A DNA stretch of 64,000 nt from contig NZ_AYZR01000008.1 in NCBI RefSeq assembly GCF_001436555.1, forward strand, positions 207,417-271,416. Direction: 5' to 3'. This DNA is from Lentilactobacillus senioris DSM 24302 = JCM 17472 (GTDB taxonomy: Bacteria > Bacillota > Bacilli > Lactobacillales > Lactobacillaceae). The notes under the pieces were generated by a model. The model was not told the DNA's origin. It saw only the letters and a program-made list of their open reading frames with translations, and made no database searches. Positions 46,742-57,686 of this stretch are shown one piece after another (the first letter of the stretch is position 1; every line of letters starts with the position of its first letter). The translations under genes were made by a program, and so were the position numbers.

Positions 46742-47192
46742 CGTGATTTAAAAAGACATTGGCAAGCTCAACAATTAAATCTTCATCTTCTAGTGAAAAT
46801 CTATCTATAATAGGAGAATCAATATCTAAGACACCTAGTAGTCGTTCGTTTTTAATTAAGGGCACCACAATTTCAGAATTAGAAGCAGCATCACAGGCAA
46901 TATGGCCTGGAAATTCATGAACGTTTTTTACTCTAATCACGCTCTGCTGCTCAATGGCAGCACCACAAACACCATCGCCAGATTTTATATGCATACAAGC
47001 AACTTTACCTTGAAAAGGTCCTAAAGTTAGTGAATTATTAGAATAATCATATAAGTAAAAGCCAGCCCAATTAATCTTAGGCAAAGTTTCATTAATTAAG
47101 GCAGAAGTGTTGGCCATGTTGGCGATCAAGTTAGTTTCGTTAGTTAATAAAGCGTCTAATTGCTTGCTGAGTAAATGGTTAAGATTAGTCAT
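46716..47192 (-). CDS. msrC: Free methionine-(R)-sulfoxide reductase, GAF domain (158 aa)
   Basis: Reduces free methionine-R-sulfoxide with thioredoxin. It is a single GAF domain with the three family cysteines: CMHIKSGDGVCGAA contains two, and ACDAASNSEIVVPL the third. WAGFYLYD and LLGVLDIDSP complete the GAF core. Length is normal. It lies upstream of rpsD on the same strand, with the rpsD promoter in its end. The site GAGAGG precedes the ATG. Confidence 0.93.
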   Translation of the reverse strand: MTNLNHLLSKQLDALLTNETNLIANMANTSALINETLPKINWAGFYLYDYSNNSLTLGPFQGKVACMHIKSGDGVCGAAIEQQSVIRVKNVHEFPGHIACDAASNSEIVVPLIKNERLLGVLDIDSPIIDRFSLEDEDLIVELANVFLNHVDNSAENL

Positions 47193-47350
47193 AATTATTA
47201 CCTCTCGTCTAAATTTACTGATTTGAATGGATTATACTATGATATAATGCTTTTTAGATGCACTACAAATGAATTTATTAACAATACATAATAATTGTTT
47301 TGAATACTATAATTCAAGCAAAACTTTTGATTTGAAGGACGGGAACCAGA

Positions 47351-49087
47351 ATGCTGAATTTTTTGCTCATTATTATCACAGTTTGCGTACTTATTTATTT
47401 AGTGGTTGCTTTTTACCAACACCGAATTAATCAACAAGCCACCGCGATTTATGAAAATAAAAAACCCTTATTCGAAATTCCTTTGGATCAAGAATTTGAG
47501 TTAGCTCAAAATTTAAACTTAACGGGAGAGTCACAGCGTAAATACGATCAACTGTTAAGTCAGTACAAAAATATTCATGAAACTTTAATTCCCAGTATTG
47601 ATGATAAAATTAAGGAAGTCAAAGAAGACACCAAAGGGGTTAACTTCATTCGCTCTCGTCAAAAATGGATAGAAACTAATCAATTAATTGAAGATGTTGA
47701 AGATCAAGTTAAAAGCATTCAAGCTGGCTTGGTTCAATTGCAAGATCTAGACAAGCAACATAATATTGCGATTACGGATTTAGAAAAACAATATCAAGAT
47801 TTAAGACAGCAATTATTAGAACAAAACGAAAAATTGGGTCCTAGTATTGATGCGTTGGAAAAAATGCTCGCCAATATTGAAGACCAATTTGATGAATTTA
47901 CTACCTTAACTAAAAAGGGCGATCATGACAGCGCTGAGACTATCTTGTCTGAGTTAAATGCCACGACTGACCAACTTAAGGACTACATGGAAATCATTCC
48001 GGGACTAAATCAAGAACTGCAAACAGAATTTCCTGAACAGATACAAGAATTGGGCAGGGGATATCAAATGATTACGCAACAAGGGTTTAATTTTGAAAAT
48101 GATACTTTTGAAACCCAATTAGAGCATGTAAAAACTCAGGTCAAACAAAATAACGATAATTTGGCAGCGTTAAATGTTGATGTGGCTAAGGACGTTAATA
48201 TTGATATTTCTCATCGAATTGATCATCTTTACCAATTTTTGGAAGATGCTATCGAAGATAAAAAAATAGTAGATGAGAAAGTAACCGTTATTGCTAAGTA
48301 TATCGATCATTTGCGTCGACAAAATACCGATCTTACTCGTAAGTTGGAACGCTTAAATATTGATTATGTTTTGGATCATAAAGAAATTGAAAATAACCGT
48401 CAATATACCGAACAAATTCGGGCGATGGGGATGGAAGCGATGCGACAAAAAGAAGCCATTCAACGGGGACAAGCCGTTTATAGTCGTATCCGAGCTGATC
48501 AACAACAAATTATGCGTAACCTAGAGCAAATCGAGGCGTCACAAAAAGAACTTTATAATCAAGTAATTGATCTTCCGGCAGAAGAGGAACAAGCCCGTCA
48601 AACTCTGCGTAAATTTGATTTAGAAATGCGTAATAAAAAGCGTCGAATTGATAATCATAACTTACCCGGAATGCCTAGCGATTACAGCAATAGTTTTAAC
48701 GCAGTAATTAAGGAAATTGAACGGTTAAGTCAAGCATTGAACCAACCTAAAGTGGATGTTGAAGAAGTATCTAAGCAAGAATTAATTATCCAATCCGATA
48801 TGGATAACTTAGAAGAGATGACCACCAAGTTGATTGATGATGCGGTTTTGGCCGAAGAATCGTTACAATTTGCTAACCGGTTTATTAATACTGACCCAGA
48901 TATTGCTGCAGCTAGTAAAAAGGCCCATATAGCATTTGATCACGACTTTAACTACACTAAAAGCTTGGCAACTATTGCTACTGCATTAGAAAGCCAGTAT
49001 CCGGGATCATACCAAAAGATTGAACAAGAATACTTTGCTGCTAAAGCGCCAGTTACTAATAATGAAAGTCAGGAAACTGAAGAATAA
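47351..49087 (+). CDS. ezrA: Septation ring formation regulator EzrA (578 aa)
   Basis: Spectrin-like division protein that links FtsZ to the membrane and controls Z-ring position. One transmembrane helix at about 2-22 is followed by a cytoplasmic region that is almost entirely helical, rich in Gln, Glu and Lys, with coiled-coil heptads through about 560. The start is ATG 47351, with AAGGACGGG upstream. Length is close to the usual 565-575. Monocistronic with its own terminator, next to nifS-thiI as in other Firmicutes. Confidence 0.94.
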   Translation: MLNFLLIIITVCVLIYLVVAFYQHRINQQATAIYENKKPLFEIPLDQEFELAQNLNLTGESQRKYDQLLSQYKNIHETLIPSIDDKIKEVKEDTKGVNFIRSRQKWIETNQLIEDVEDQVKSIQAGLVQLQDLDKQHNIAITDLEKQYQDLRQQLLEQNEKLGPSIDALEKMLANIEDQFDEFTTLTKKGDHDSAETILSELNATTDQLKDYMEIIPGLNQELQTEFPEQIQELGRGYQMITQQGFNFENDTFETQLEHVKTQVKQNNDNLAALNVDVAKDVNIDISHRIDHLYQFLEDAIEDKKIVDEKVTVIAKYIDHLRRQNTDLTRKLERLNIDYVLDHKEIENNRQYTEQIRAMGMEAMRQKEAIQRGQAVYSRIRADQQQIMRNLEQIEASQKELYNQVIDLPAEEEQARQTLRKFDLEMRNKKRRIDNHNLPGMPSDYSNSFNAVIKEIERLSQALNQPKVDVEEVSKQELIIQSDMDNLEEMTTKLIDDAVLAEESLQFANRFINTDPDIAAASKKAHIAFDHDFNYTKSLATIATALESQYPGSYQKIEQEYFAAKAPVTNNESQETEE

Positions 49088-49114
49088 AAAACGTCCGTAA
49101 GGGCGTTTTTTTAT
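49088..49114 (+). terminator. Terminator of ezrA
   Basis: AAAACGTCC pairs with GGGCGTTTT across GTAA, followed by a T-run. Confidence 0.85.
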
Positions 49115-49246
49115 TTGTATCGAAAAATTTATGTAATTCTACTTTAGCAAATTAAAGGGGGATTTTTATTTTACCTAGAATGGTGTATTATAGTAGATCG
49201 TACAATTGTTGGAGTCGAACCAATGATTAATAGAAGAGGTTTTGTA

Positions 49247-50392
49247 ATGATTTATTTTGATAATAGTGCCACAACTCAGGCATTGCCTGAGGTTGTAGAT
49301 ACCTATTCAAAAGTAAGTGCAAAGATTTGGGGTAATCCTTCAAGTTTGCATAATTTTGGAGATCAATCTTTCAACTTACTAGAACAATCCAGAAAACAGA
49401 TTGCTGATTTGTTAAAGGTTAACCCTGATGAAATTTATTTCACCAGTGGAGGAACCGAAGGCGATAACTGGGTTATTAAAGGAACTGCAATGGAAAAACG
49501 AGCTTACGGTAAACATTTGATTACTAGCTCTGTTGAACATCCAGCTGTCCATAACACAATGCAACAGTTAGAAAAACTTGGCTTTGAGGTTACGTATTTA
49601 CCGGTTGATGAAGCTGGCCAAGTTTCTGCTGCAGACTTAAAAGCGGCGATTCGTCCTGATACTATTTTGGTATCTGTTATGGCGGTTAACAACGAAATTG
49701 GAACAATTCAACCTCTAACCGAAATTGCAGAAGTTTTAAAGCAGTATCCTAAGATTCATTTTCATATTGATGCGGTTCAAGGAATTGGTAAAGGACTACA
49801 CTCTGAGATCTTTAATGAACGAGTAGATTTTGTGACTTTTTCTGGGCATAAATTCCATGCTCCCCGCGGAGTTGGCTTTATGTATGGTCGACGGGGCCGG
49901 AAGTTGGCACCGCTATTGACTGGTGGAGGTCAAGAAAAAAATCAACGAAGTGGAACTGAAAACGTGCCAGCGATTGCAGCCATGGCTAAAGCTTTACGAT
50001 TATTATTGGCTAATGAAACTCAAGCTAATAATAATGAAATAGCAATTAGAAGGGCGATTGCAGATCACGTCAAGCCGTTTGAAAAAGTTACTTTGTTTTC
50101 CCAAGATGACGAACGGTTTGCTCCACATATTCTTTGTTTTGCTATTCAGGGAGTACGGGGTGAAACGATTGTTCATGCCTTTGAAGAACATGGAATTTAT
50201 ATTTCCACTACGAGTGCTTGTTCCTCTAAAAAACACATGGTGTCTAGTACTTTAGCAGCAATGAAGGTGCCTAGTGATTTATCAACTAGCGCGGTAAGAA
50301 TTTCGTTAGGGGACCAAAACACTATGGCTGAAGCTGAGGCTTTTAACCAAGTATTTGATGAATTATACACTGAGTTTGATAAATTAAGTTAG
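49247..50392 (+). CDS. nifS: Cysteine desulfurase, NifS/IscS type (381 aa)
   Basis: PLP enzyme that takes sulfur from cysteine to form a persulfide for ThiI. It starts MIYFDNSATT; the PLP lysine is in FSGHKFHAPRGVG, and the persulfide Cys is in STTSACSSKKH. The start ATG at 49247 has AGAGG seven bases before; an ATG at 49223 is less well placed. The gene ends nine bases before thiI. The pair is dedicated to tRNA 4-thiouridine and thiamine-related sulfur transfer in relatives, so it should not be assumed to serve Fe-S assembly. Confidence 0.95.
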   Translation: MIYFDNSATTQALPEVVDTYSKVSAKIWGNPSSLHNFGDQSFNLLEQSRKQIADLLKVNPDEIYFTSGGTEGDNWVIKGTAMEKRAYGKHLITSSVEHPAVHNTMQQLEKLGFEVTYLPVDEAGQVSAADLKAAIRPDTILVSVMAVNNEIGTIQPLTEIAEVLKQYPKIHFHIDAVQGIGKGLHSEIFNERVDFVTFSGHKFHAPRGVGFMYGRRGRKLAPLLTGGGQEKNQRSGTENVPAIAAMAKALRLLLANETQANNNEIAIRRAIADHVKPFEKVTLFSQDDERFAPHILCFAIQGVRGETIVHAFEEHGIYISTTSACSSKKHMVSSTLAAMKVPSDLSTSAVRISLGDQNTMAEAEAFNQVFDELYTEFDKLS

Positions 50393-50401
50393 GAGTTTGG
50401 A

Positions 50402-51619
50402 ATGCAATATACTGAAATTATGGTTCGCTATGGCGAACTTTCAACGAAGGGAAAAAACCGAAAAGATTTTATCTACCGGTTAGGGATGAACGTTCGGTCA
50501 GTTTTAAAAGACCTTCCTGAAGTTGAAGTTAAGGCTCAACGAGACCGGCTGCATGTTCAATTAAACGGTGCTGATGCTAATGAAGTCATGAACCGACTGT
50601 CCCTAGTTTTTGGGATCGAAAACTTCTCACCATCGATTCGAATTGAAAAGAATATGACTGACATTAAGCAAACGGTGCTGGAAATGATTAAGCAACAATA
50701 CCAACCCGGAATGTCATTTAAAATTAATACTCGCCGCCAAGATAAGGATTTTGAGTTTGATACTAACCAAATCAACCTGCAACTAGGTGATCACGTTATT
50801 GATAATATTCCTGGAATTAAAGTATCGATGAAGCAACCGGATATCTCAGTCAGAGTCGAAATCCGAATGAACGGGGCCTATATCTCTTCAGAAACCATTA
50901 AGGGGGCTGGCGGATTACCGGTTGGAACTGGTGGTCATGCTACCATGATGCTTTCTGGCGGAATTGATTCTCCGGTAGCCAGCTACTTAGGCATGAAACG
51001 GGGCGTTAAAATTGATATGATTCATTTTTATAGTCCCCCATATACTAGCGAACAGGCTTTAGCTAAAGCGAAGGAATTAACTGTTAAGCTGGCTAAATTC
51101 GGTGGCAATATTCAATTTATTCAAGTACCATTTACAGAAGCCCAAGAAACCATTAAGGAAAAGGTCCCAGAAGGGTACTTAATGACTGTTCAGCGGAGAA
51201 TGATGTTGCGAATTGCTGCTGAAATTACGCGTCAAAGAGGGGCTATGGGGATTTTTAATGGGGAATCCTTAGGTCAAGTAGCTTCTCAAACCCTTGAAAG
51301 TATGGCGGCGATTAATGACGTTACCACTTTACCAGTGTTGCGGCCGTTGATTTCCATGGATAAAACCGAAATTATCAAAATTGCAGAAAAAATTGACACC
51401 TATGAACTTTCGATTTTACCTTATGAAGATTGCTGTACTATTTTTACTCCACCTTCGCCTAAAACTAGACCGAACTTGGAAAAATCTCGTAAATTCGAAC
51501 AAAACATCGATGTGGAAGGCTTAATGCAACGGGCAATTGAAGGCATTAAAGTTACTGACATTGCTGCTACCGATGAATTTATGAATGCAGATGTCGAAGC
51601 ATTTGCCGAATTACTATAG
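50402..51619 (+). CDS. thiI: tRNA 4-thiouridine synthase ThiI (405 aa)
   Basis: Uses persulfide sulfur to make s4U8 in tRNA. The N-terminal ferredoxin-like and THUMP domains cover about 1-165; the PP-loop is [19 protein letters not shown]. No C-terminal rhodanese domain is present (length 405), so sulfur must be passed directly or by a separate carrier from the upstream desulfurase. DCCTIF contains a conserved Cys pair. GGAG is seven bases before the ATG. Confidence 0.95.
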   Translation: MQYTEIMVRYGELSTKGKNRKDFIYRLGMNVRSVLKDLPEVEVKAQRDRLHVQLNGADANEVMNRLSLVFGIENFSPSIRIEKNMTDIKQTVLEMIKQQYQPGMSFKINTRRQDKDFEFDTNQINLQLGDHVIDNIPGIKVSMKQPDISVRVEIRMNGAYISSETIKGAGGLPVGTGGHATMMLSGGIDSPVASYLGMKRGVKIDMIHFYSPPYTSEQALAKAKELTVKLAKFGGNIQFIQVPFTEAQETIKEKVPEGYLMTVQRRMMLRIAAEITRQRGAMGIFNGESLGQVASQTLESMAAINDVTTLPVLRPLISMDKTEIIKIAEKIDTYELSILPYEDCCTIFTPPSPKTRPNLEKSRKFEQNIDVEGLMQRAIEGIKVTDIAATDEFMNADVEAFAELL

Positions 51620-51629
51620 GGATATTACT

Positions 51630-51658
51630 TGCTTCTTAAACATTTTTGGGCTATCTTA
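51630..51658 (+). promoter_or_regulatory. Candidate promoter of tpx
   Basis: TTGCTT, a 17-base spacer and TATCTT lie in the 72-base gap between thiI and tpx. Both hexamers are imperfect. Confidence 0.4.
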
Positions 51659-51691
51659 TTGTTAATTAAAGGCAATAAGGAGTGAACTGGA

Positions 51692-52204
51692 ATGCAAATT
51701 ACTATCGGTGGTCAAAGTGAATCATTATTCGGTAATCCTCCAGAAGTAGGAGATCAATTACCTAAGTTTAAAGTACAAAATGCTGAAGGTAACTGGGTTA
51801 AAACCGCGGACATTATTGGCAGGATTACTATGTTATCAACTGTTCCTGATATTAATACCCCGGTTTGTAGCTTAGAAACTAAGCGTTTTAACAAAGAAGC
51901 TGATATGTATCCAGATGCACGGTTTATCACCGTATCGAACAATACAATTGAACAACAACGAGATTGGTGTGCTGCTGAAGGAGTAGCTAATTTACAATTA
52001 CTCTCCGATGAGGAACTATCGTTAGGCTACGCAATGAAGGTTTACTTGCCTAATAACGGGACTCTGGCTAGAACAATTTTCTTAGTTGATCAAACCGGTA
52101 AAATTGTGTATCGGCAGATTGTTCCAGAACTACATGATGAGCCTGATTATAAAGAAGCCTTGGCCGCATTAAATCAGATTACTCAACGGCGTGTTGACGA
52201 CTAA
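51692..52204 (+). CDS. tpx: Thiol peroxidase (170 aa)
   Basis: Atypical two-Cys peroxiredoxin reducing peroxides with thioredoxin. The peroxidatic Cys is in PDINTPVCSLETKRF and the resolving Cys in RDWCAAEGV. The N-terminal extension G-x-x-x-LFG-P-P is of the Tpx type. AGGAG is nine bases before the ATG. It is the only peroxidase seen here and fits an aerotolerant, probably catalase-negative organism. Confidence 0.95.
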   Translation: MQITIGGQSESLFGNPPEVGDQLPKFKVQNAEGNWVKTADIIGRITMLSTVPDINTPVCSLETKRFNKEADMYPDARFITVSNNTIEQQRDWCAAEGVANLQLLSDEELSLGYAMKVYLPNNGTLARTIFLVDQTGKIVYRQIVPELHDEPDYKEALAALNQITQRRVDD

Positions 52205-52214
52205 GTAATTTTTG

Positions 52215-52450
52215 GTTAGAATTAAATTGTATTGAAGCGTTGAACAAGAGGAGTAAACCAGCTCTTTGCTCAGAAAGAAAATGGCTGCTGTGAATTTTCC
52301 GAAGAACTGGTTGAAGGTAGCTTGCGAGCTTTTGCGATTTAGCACGGTTTAATCGACCGTTAACAATGATTAATTAAGTGGAGTTTTTTAACTCAATTTA
52401 GGTGGTACCGCGAGCACTTCGTCCTATATATTTGGACGGAGTGTTTTTAT
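52215..52450 (+). promoter_or_regulatory. T-box riboswitch, valine
   Basis: tRNA-sensing leader of valS. The T-box TTTAGGTGGTACCGCG is at about 52397-52412; the terminator is CACTTCGTCC (52414-52423) with GGACGGAGTG (52434-52443) and five Ts. Stem I has helices CAAG/CTTG and ACCAG/CTGGT around the specifier strand GAA-G-GTA-G (52313-52320), so the codon is GTA (Val). The bulge UGGU predicts discriminator A, which tRNA-Val has. No gene lies in this interval. Confidence 0.92.
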
Positions 52451-52471
52451 TTTGGAAAGGAAAGTGACCAT

Positions 52472-55138
52472 ATGACTAAAGAAGTTAATATGTCAACTAA
52501 GTACAACCCAACAGAAGTTGAAGCTGGACAATACCAACGTTGGTTAGACGAAGATTTATTTAAACCTAGCGGAGATCAAAAGGCAAAGCCTTATTCTATT
52601 GTTTTACCTCCACCAAACGTAACTGGTAAGCTACATTTGGGCCATGCTTGGGATACAACATTACAAGACATGATTATTCGCCAAAAACGGATGCAAGGAT
52701 TTGATACCCTCTGGTTACCAGGGATGGATCATGCCGGTATTGCTACCCAAGCTAAAGTCGAAGCCCGATTAAAGGAACAAGGAATTAGTCGTTATGACTT
52801 AGGTCGCGAAAAATTCGTTGACAAAGTGTGGGAATGGAAGGACGAATACGCTGCTACCATTCATGCTCAATGGGCTAAGATGGGCTTATCCCTAGATTAT
52901 GGTCACGAACGGTTTACCTTAGATGAAGGTCTTTCAAAGGCAGTTACTAAAGTGTTTGTTGATCTTTATAATAAAGGCTTAATTTATCGTGGTGAATACA
53001 TCATCAACTGGGATCCGCAAGCCCGGACTGCATTATCAGATATTGAAGTAATTCACCAAGACGATGAAGGTGCTTTCTACCACGTTAAGTATCCATTTGC
53101 TGACGGCGTAACGTTCAACGGCAAAGACTACATTGAAATTGCTACCACTCGTCCAGAAACTATGATGGGTGACGTTGCTGTTGCTGTCCACCCTAGTGAT
53201 GAACGCTACAAAGAATTAGTGGGCAAGAAGATTGTGGTTCCGTTAGTAAATCGTGAAGTGCCAATCATTGCTGATCAATATGTTGATCCAGAGTTTGGAA
53301 CTGGGATGGTTAAAATTACTCCTGCTCACGACCCTAACGATTTTCAAGTTGGTAACCGTCATGACTTAGAACGAATTAATACCATGAACGAAGATGCCAC
53401 CATGAACGAAAACGCTGGTAAGTATGAAGGTATGGATCGTTTTGAAGCTAGAAAAGCAATTGTTAAAGATCTACAAGATCAAGACTTAATGATTAACATT
53501 GATCCAATTGTGCATTCTGTTGGTCATTCAGAACGAACCGGAGTCCAAGTAGAAGCTCGACTTTCTACTCAATGGTTCGTTAAGATGGGACCATTAGCTA
53601 AAATGGCATTGGATAATCAAAACACCGAAGAAAAAGTTAACTTTGTCCCAGAACGATTTGAAGGGACGTTTAACCATTGGATGGAAAACATTCATGATTG
53701 GGTTATTTCTCGTCAACTATGGTGGGGCCATCAAATTCCTGCTTGGTATAATAAACAAACGGGTGAAACTTACGTTGGTGAAACAGCTCCAGAAGACATT
53801 GAAAACTGGCAACAAGATCCCGACGTATTGGATACTTGGTTCTCATCTGCTCTTTGGCCATTTTCAACTATGGGTTGGCCAGATGTTGATGATCCAGACT
53901 TTAAGCGTTATTTCCCAACTAATACTTTAGTTACTGGTTACGACATTATCTTCTTCTGGGTTTCTCGAATGATCTTCCAAAGTCTTAACTTTACCGGCAA
54001 ACGACCATTTAAAGATGTCTTACTCCACGGTTTAATTCGTGATGAACAGGGCCGCAAGATGTCCAAATCATTGGGGAATGGAATTGACCCAATGGACGTA
54101 ATCGAAAAGTATGGGGCCGATGCTTTGCGGTGGTTCTTATCTAACGGAACAACTCCAGGCCAAGATTTGCGATTTAGTTACGATAAGATGGATGCAGCCT
54201 GGAACTTTATCAATAAGATCTGGAATGCTAGCCGTTATGTAATCATGAACTTAGATGGTGTTGATAAACCAGAATTGCCAGCTAAGGATCAATGGCAATT
54301 ATCTGATCGCTGGATTTTGAGTCGATTGAATGAAACGGTAGAACACGTTACCCGTGAATTTGATAAGTATAATTTTGGTGAAGCTGGTCGAGCATTGTAT
54401 GACTTTATCTGGAATGATTTCTGTGATTGGTACATCGAAATGAGTAAGGCAACCTTACAAAGTGACGATGAACAACAAAAGAAAAATACCCAGAATATTT
54501 TGGCATACGTATTAGATCAAACTTTACGCTTATTACACCCAATCATGCCTTTTGTCACTGAAAAAGTTTGGCTCAGCATGCCGCACGTTGGAGAGTCATT
54601 AGTAACTGCTGATTATCCAGTGGTTCACGATGAATTTAAAGATACAGCCGCTGAAAAACAAATGCAACTATTGATTGAATTAATCAAATCAGTTCGAAAC
54701 ATTCGGTCAGAAGCTAATGCACCAATGTCATCTGCGATTGATTTGTTAGTCCAAACTGATAGTAAAGAAGTGGCTCAAATCTTTAACGATAACTGGACTT
54801 ATATTAACCGTTTCTGTCATGCAGAAAAATTAGAAGTAGGAACTAGTGAAGAACTAGACATTCCAACTTTGGCATTTTCAAGCGTGATTACCGATGCTAC
54901 GGTTTATATTCCATTAGCTGAATTAGTTGACTTAAATGATGAAGTGGCAAGATTAGATAAAGAAGTAGCCAAGTTTGAAAGCGAAGTTCAACGCGCTGAA
55001 AAGAAGTTAGGTAACGAAAAATTTGTTGCTAATGCTCCTGCAGCCGTTGTCGCTAAGCAAAAAGAAAGTTTAGCTGACTACCAAGCTAAATTACAAGCTG
55101 CTAACGATCGTTTAGCCCAAATTAAAGCTCAAATGTAA
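52472..55138 (+). CDS. valS: Valyl-tRNA synthetase (888 aa)
   Basis: Charges tRNA-Val; class Ia. The HIGH motif is HLGH in [14 protein letters not shown], the KMSKS motif is in [14 protein letters not shown], and the editing domain lies near residues 195-340 ([19 protein letters not shown]). A C-terminal coiled-coil arm (about 815-888) is intact. An AAGGAAAG site precedes the ATG. A second in-frame ATG six codons on ([11 protein letters not shown]) is also plausible. A Val T-box lies directly upstream. Confidence 0.97.
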   Translation: MTKEVNMSTKYNPTEVEAGQYQRWLDEDLFKPSGDQKAKPYSIVLPPPNVTGKLHLGHAWDTTLQDMIIRQKRMQGFDTLWLPGMDHAGIATQAKVEARLKEQGISRYDLGREKFVDKVWEWKDEYAATIHAQWAKMGLSLDYGHERFTLDEGLSKAVTKVFVDLYNKGLIYRGEYIINWDPQARTALSDIEVIHQDDEGAFYHVKYPFADGVTFNGKDYIEIATTRPETMMGDVAVAVHPSDERYKELVGKKIVVPLVNREVPIIADQYVDPEFGTGMVKITPAHDPNDFQVGNRHDLERINTMNEDATMNENAGKYEGMDRFEARKAIVKDLQDQDLMINIDPIVHSVGHSERTGVQVEARLSTQWFVKMGPLAKMALDNQNTEEKVNFVPERFEGTFNHWMENIHDWVISRQLWWGHQIPAWYNKQTGETYVGETAPEDIENWQQDPDVLDTWFSSALWPFSTMGWPDVDDPDFKRYFPTNTLVTGYDIIFFWVSRMIFQSLNFTGKRPFKDVLLHGLIRDEQGRKMSKSLGNGIDPMDVIEKYGADALRWFLSNGTTPGQDLRFSYDKMDAAWNFINKIWNASRYVIMNLDGVDKPELPAKDQWQLSDRWILSRLNETVEHVTREFDKYNFGEAGRALYDFIWNDFCDWYIEMSKATLQSDDEQQKKNTQNILAYVLDQTLRLLHPIMPFVTEKVWLSMPHVGESLVTADYPVVHDEFKDTAAEKQMQLLIELIKSVRNIRSEANAPMSSAIDLLVQTDSKEVAQIFNDNWTYINRFCHAEKLEVGTSEELDIPTLAFSSVITDATVYIPLAELVDLNDEVARLDKEVAKFESEVQRAEKKLGNEKFVANAPAAVVAKQKESLADYQAKLQAANDRLAQIKAQM

Positions 55139-55142
55139 CAAT

Positions 55143-55183
55143 GAGAGGCTCGTACGGTAAAAGCGCCGTGCGAGCCTTTTTGA
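55143..55183 (+). terminator. Terminator of valS
   Basis: AGGCTCGTACGG pairs with CCGTGCGAGCCT across an AT-rich loop, followed by Ts; folC begins 16 bases later. Confidence 0.88.
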
Positions 55184-55198
55184 GAGGAGCAATATTGA

Positions 55199-56503
55199 AT
55201 GATAAATACTTATGAAGATGCTCTAGCGTTTATTCACGGCCGAGGAAAATTTAAAAAAATTCCAACCTTAAAGCGTATGCAACGATTTATGGATTTGCTG
55301 GAAGATCCCCAAACTAAAATTAGACCAATTCATGTAGCGGGAACCAATGGCAAAGGCTCGACAGTAGCCTTTTTGAGATCTTTATTTGAACAACAAAATT
55401 TAACCGTAGGAACCTTTACTTCACCGTTTTTGATTAAATTTAATGAGCGAATTAGTGTTAATGGAATTCCGATTACGGATAATGAAGTGACGGAACTAGC
55501 CAGAAAAGTAAAACCCATTGTGGATCAATTGGATCAAGAACTTCCCGAAGGTGGCCCCACTGAATTTGAAATCGTTACTGCGATGATGTTTATTTATTTT
55601 GCTAGTCATCCAGTAGATGTAGTAATTGTGGAAGTTGGAATTGGTGGGTTATATGATTCAACTAACGTTCTCACTCCGGCATTATCCATTATTACGACAA
55701 TAGGCTATGATCACATGCAAATTTTGGGCAATACATTGACTGAAATTGCGACTCAAAAGGCGGGAATTATTAAACCGGGGGTTCCGGTAGTGGTTGGAAA
55801 TATTGGAACGGAAGCAGCTGCTGCTATTTTGAAGGTAGCAGAACAAAATGGCGCGCCGGTAAGCCAATTAGGACGAGAATTTAATTATCGTAATTTGGTA
55901 GAGACCCAAAGTAGTGAACAATTTGATTTTATAAATGAGCAAACAAATATTAGCCAAATCACAACCCAATTAATCGGTAACTATCAAGTAGACAATGCGG
56001 TAACAGCAATTCAAGCTTTTGAGCTTTATCAACGACAACAACAGAAGCCTTTTACGGTAGAGATGGTCAAAAAAGGAATTCAAGTGGCCACCTGGCCAGG
56101 GAGATTTGAAGTTATTCAACAAAAACCAATGGTGATAATTGATGGGGCTCACAACATACCAGCAATTGAAGCTTTGGTCTCTACTCTCAAAACTCAATTT
56201 ACCAAGGAACCAATTTCAATTTTAGTTGCTGTTTTAGCTGATAAGCAGGCGGAAAAAATGATGTCTAGGTTACTAATGATTGAAAACGTGGAACTATACT
56301 TAACGACGTTTAATGCCCCTAAAAATCGACAAGTTTCATCCATCACTAAGTTGGCCCAATCATTAAATTCTAGACGGGTTCATGTGGTGGAAAACTGGCA
56401 AACAGGATTAGCCGAATTAATTAAAAATCAACCAGATAAAGTCATTTTAGTAACCGGTTCGTTATACTTTATTTCTGATGTGCGAAGGTGGTTAGTTAAA
56501 TAA
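55199..56503 (+). CDS. folC: Folylpolyglutamate/dihydrofolate synthase (434 aa)
   Basis: Adds glutamate to folates. Mur-ligase-like: P-loop HVAGTNGKGST, omega loop TSPFLIKFNERI, and the second domain beginning near residue 300 (WPGRFEVIQ, IIDGAHN). valS-folC order is conserved in Firmicutes. GAGAGGAGC precedes the ATG. Other folate genes are not in the window. Confidence 0.95.
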   Translation: MINTYEDALAFIHGRGKFKKIPTLKRMQRFMDLLEDPQTKIRPIHVAGTNGKGSTVAFLRSLFEQQNLTVGTFTSPFLIKFNERISVNGIPITDNEVTELARKVKPIVDQLDQELPEGGPTEFEIVTAMMFIYFASHPVDVVIVEVGIGGLYDSTNVLTPALSIITTIGYDHMQILGNTLTEIATQKAGIIKPGVPVVVGNIGTEAAAAILKVAEQNGAPVSQLGREFNYRNLVETQSSEQFDFINEQTNISQITTQLIGNYQVDNAVTAIQAFELYQRQQQKPFTVEMVKKGIQVATWPGRFEVIQQKPMVIIDGAHNIPAIEALVSTLKTQFTKEPISILVAVLADKQAEKMMSRLLMIENVELYLTTFNAPKNRQVSSITKLAQSLNSRRVHVVENWQTGLAELIKNQPDKVILVTGSLYFISDVRRWLVK

Positions 56504-56528
56504 TCCATTAAATCGCAATCAGTTTGTT

Positions 56529-56556
56529 TACCAACTATTTATTTATCAGGTTGGTA
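56529..56556. promoter_or_regulatory. Inverted repeat upstream of mreB, with possible promoter
   Basis: TACCAAC (56529-56535) and GTTGGTA (56550-56556) are perfect arms with a 14-base spacer. A TATGAT overlaps the right arm and a TATACT follows, either of which could be the mreB -10. No T-run follows, so a terminator is unlikely. Confidence 0.4.
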
Positions 56557-56636
56557 TGATATACTTGTTTCGTTAAACTAATCTAGAGATATTAAACCGA
56601 CATTTAAAAAAATGTGATGATGAAGGGATGAATAAC

Positions 56637-57644
56637 TTGTTTGGACTTGGAAATAAAAATATTGGAATAGACCTAGGGACTGCCAATACGATTGTATACG
56701 TTGATGGAAAGGGAATTGTACTAAGAGAGCCGTCCGTAGTTGCCAAGAGTACCAAGACCGGTGAAATTATCGCTGTGGGTGCTGAAGCTCGTGATATGAT
56801 TGGGAGAACTCCGGGAAGTATTCAGGCTGTTCGACCTATGAAAGATGGGGTAATCGCAGATTACGATACTACCGTTTCAATGATGAAGTATTTCATCGAA
56901 AAAGCTATTGGTAAAAACTCTGGCAAACCATTTGTTATGGTTTGTGTTCCTACTGGTATCACCGCCGTTGAAAAACGAGCAGTAATTGATGCTACTCGAG
57001 TAGCTGGAGCTAGAGATGCTTATGTAATTGAAGAACCATTTGCAGCTGCTATTGGTGCAGGACTTCCCGTTATGGATCCCACTGGTAGCATGGTGGTTGA
57101 TATAGGTGGTGGTACTACTGATGTAGCTACCATTTCTTTAGGTGGGATTGTTTCTAGTCGTTCTGTTCGAATGGCTGGAGATAAACTCAATGATTCAATT
57201 GCTCAATATGTTCGTCAAAACTATAATTTGTTAATTGGTGAACGAACAGCTGAACAATTGAAGTGGGATATTGGCTCAGCATCTAAAGAAGCTGCCAAGG
57301 AAATTGGAGCTGTGCCAGTGAGAGGCCGAGATTTAGTTTCTGGTTTACCAACAACCGTTGAAGTTAATGGTGAAGATGTCAATAACGCAATTAGCGAAGG
57401 CCTAAATGAAATCATCGAAACAGTTAAAGAAACGTTAGAAGAAACTTCTCCTGAAATTGCTGCTGACGTTATTGATCACGGAATTGTGTTAACTGGTGGC
57501 GGAGCTTTGTTACGTAACCTTGCAGAAGTCATCGCTGACGCTACTCAAGTGCCGGTTTCAATTGCCAATGATCCATTAGATTGTGTTGCTATCGGTACTG
57601 GAGAATCTCTTAAAAGTATCGAAGTTATGAAGAAAAAACAATAA
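56637..57644 (+). CDS. mreB: Rod-shape-determining actin homologue MreB (335 aa)
   Basis: Actin-like ATPase that guides lateral wall synthesis with MreC, MreD and RodA. Phosphate 1 is [16 protein letters not shown], phosphate 2 is [16 protein letters not shown], and the adenosine motif is [14 protein letters not shown]. The start is set at TTG 56637, giving [10 protein letters not shown] as in the family, nine bases after AAGGG; ATG 56628 abuts the ribosome site and would be too close. First gene of mreBCD-minCD. Compare the Mbl-type paralogue at 30443. Confidence 0.94.
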   Translation: MFGLGNKNIGIDLGTANTIVYVDGKGIVLREPSVVAKSTKTGEIIAVGAEARDMIGRTPGSIQAVRPMKDGVIADYDTTVSMMKYFIEKAIGKNSGKPFVMVCVPTGITAVEKRAVIDATRVAGARDAYVIEEPFAAAIGAGLPVMDPTGSMVVDIGGGTTDVATISLGGIVSSRSVRMAGDKLNDSIAQYVRQNYNLLIGERTAEQLKWDIGSASKEAAKEIGAVPVRGRDLVSGLPTTVEVNGEDVNNAISEGLNEIIETVKETLEETSPEIAADVIDHGIVLTGGGALLRNLAEVIADATQVPVSIANDPLDCVAIGTGESLKSIEVMKKKQ

Positions 57645-57686
57645 TTTCAATTTTTAAATTAAGAAACACAAACGATGGAGGCAACA

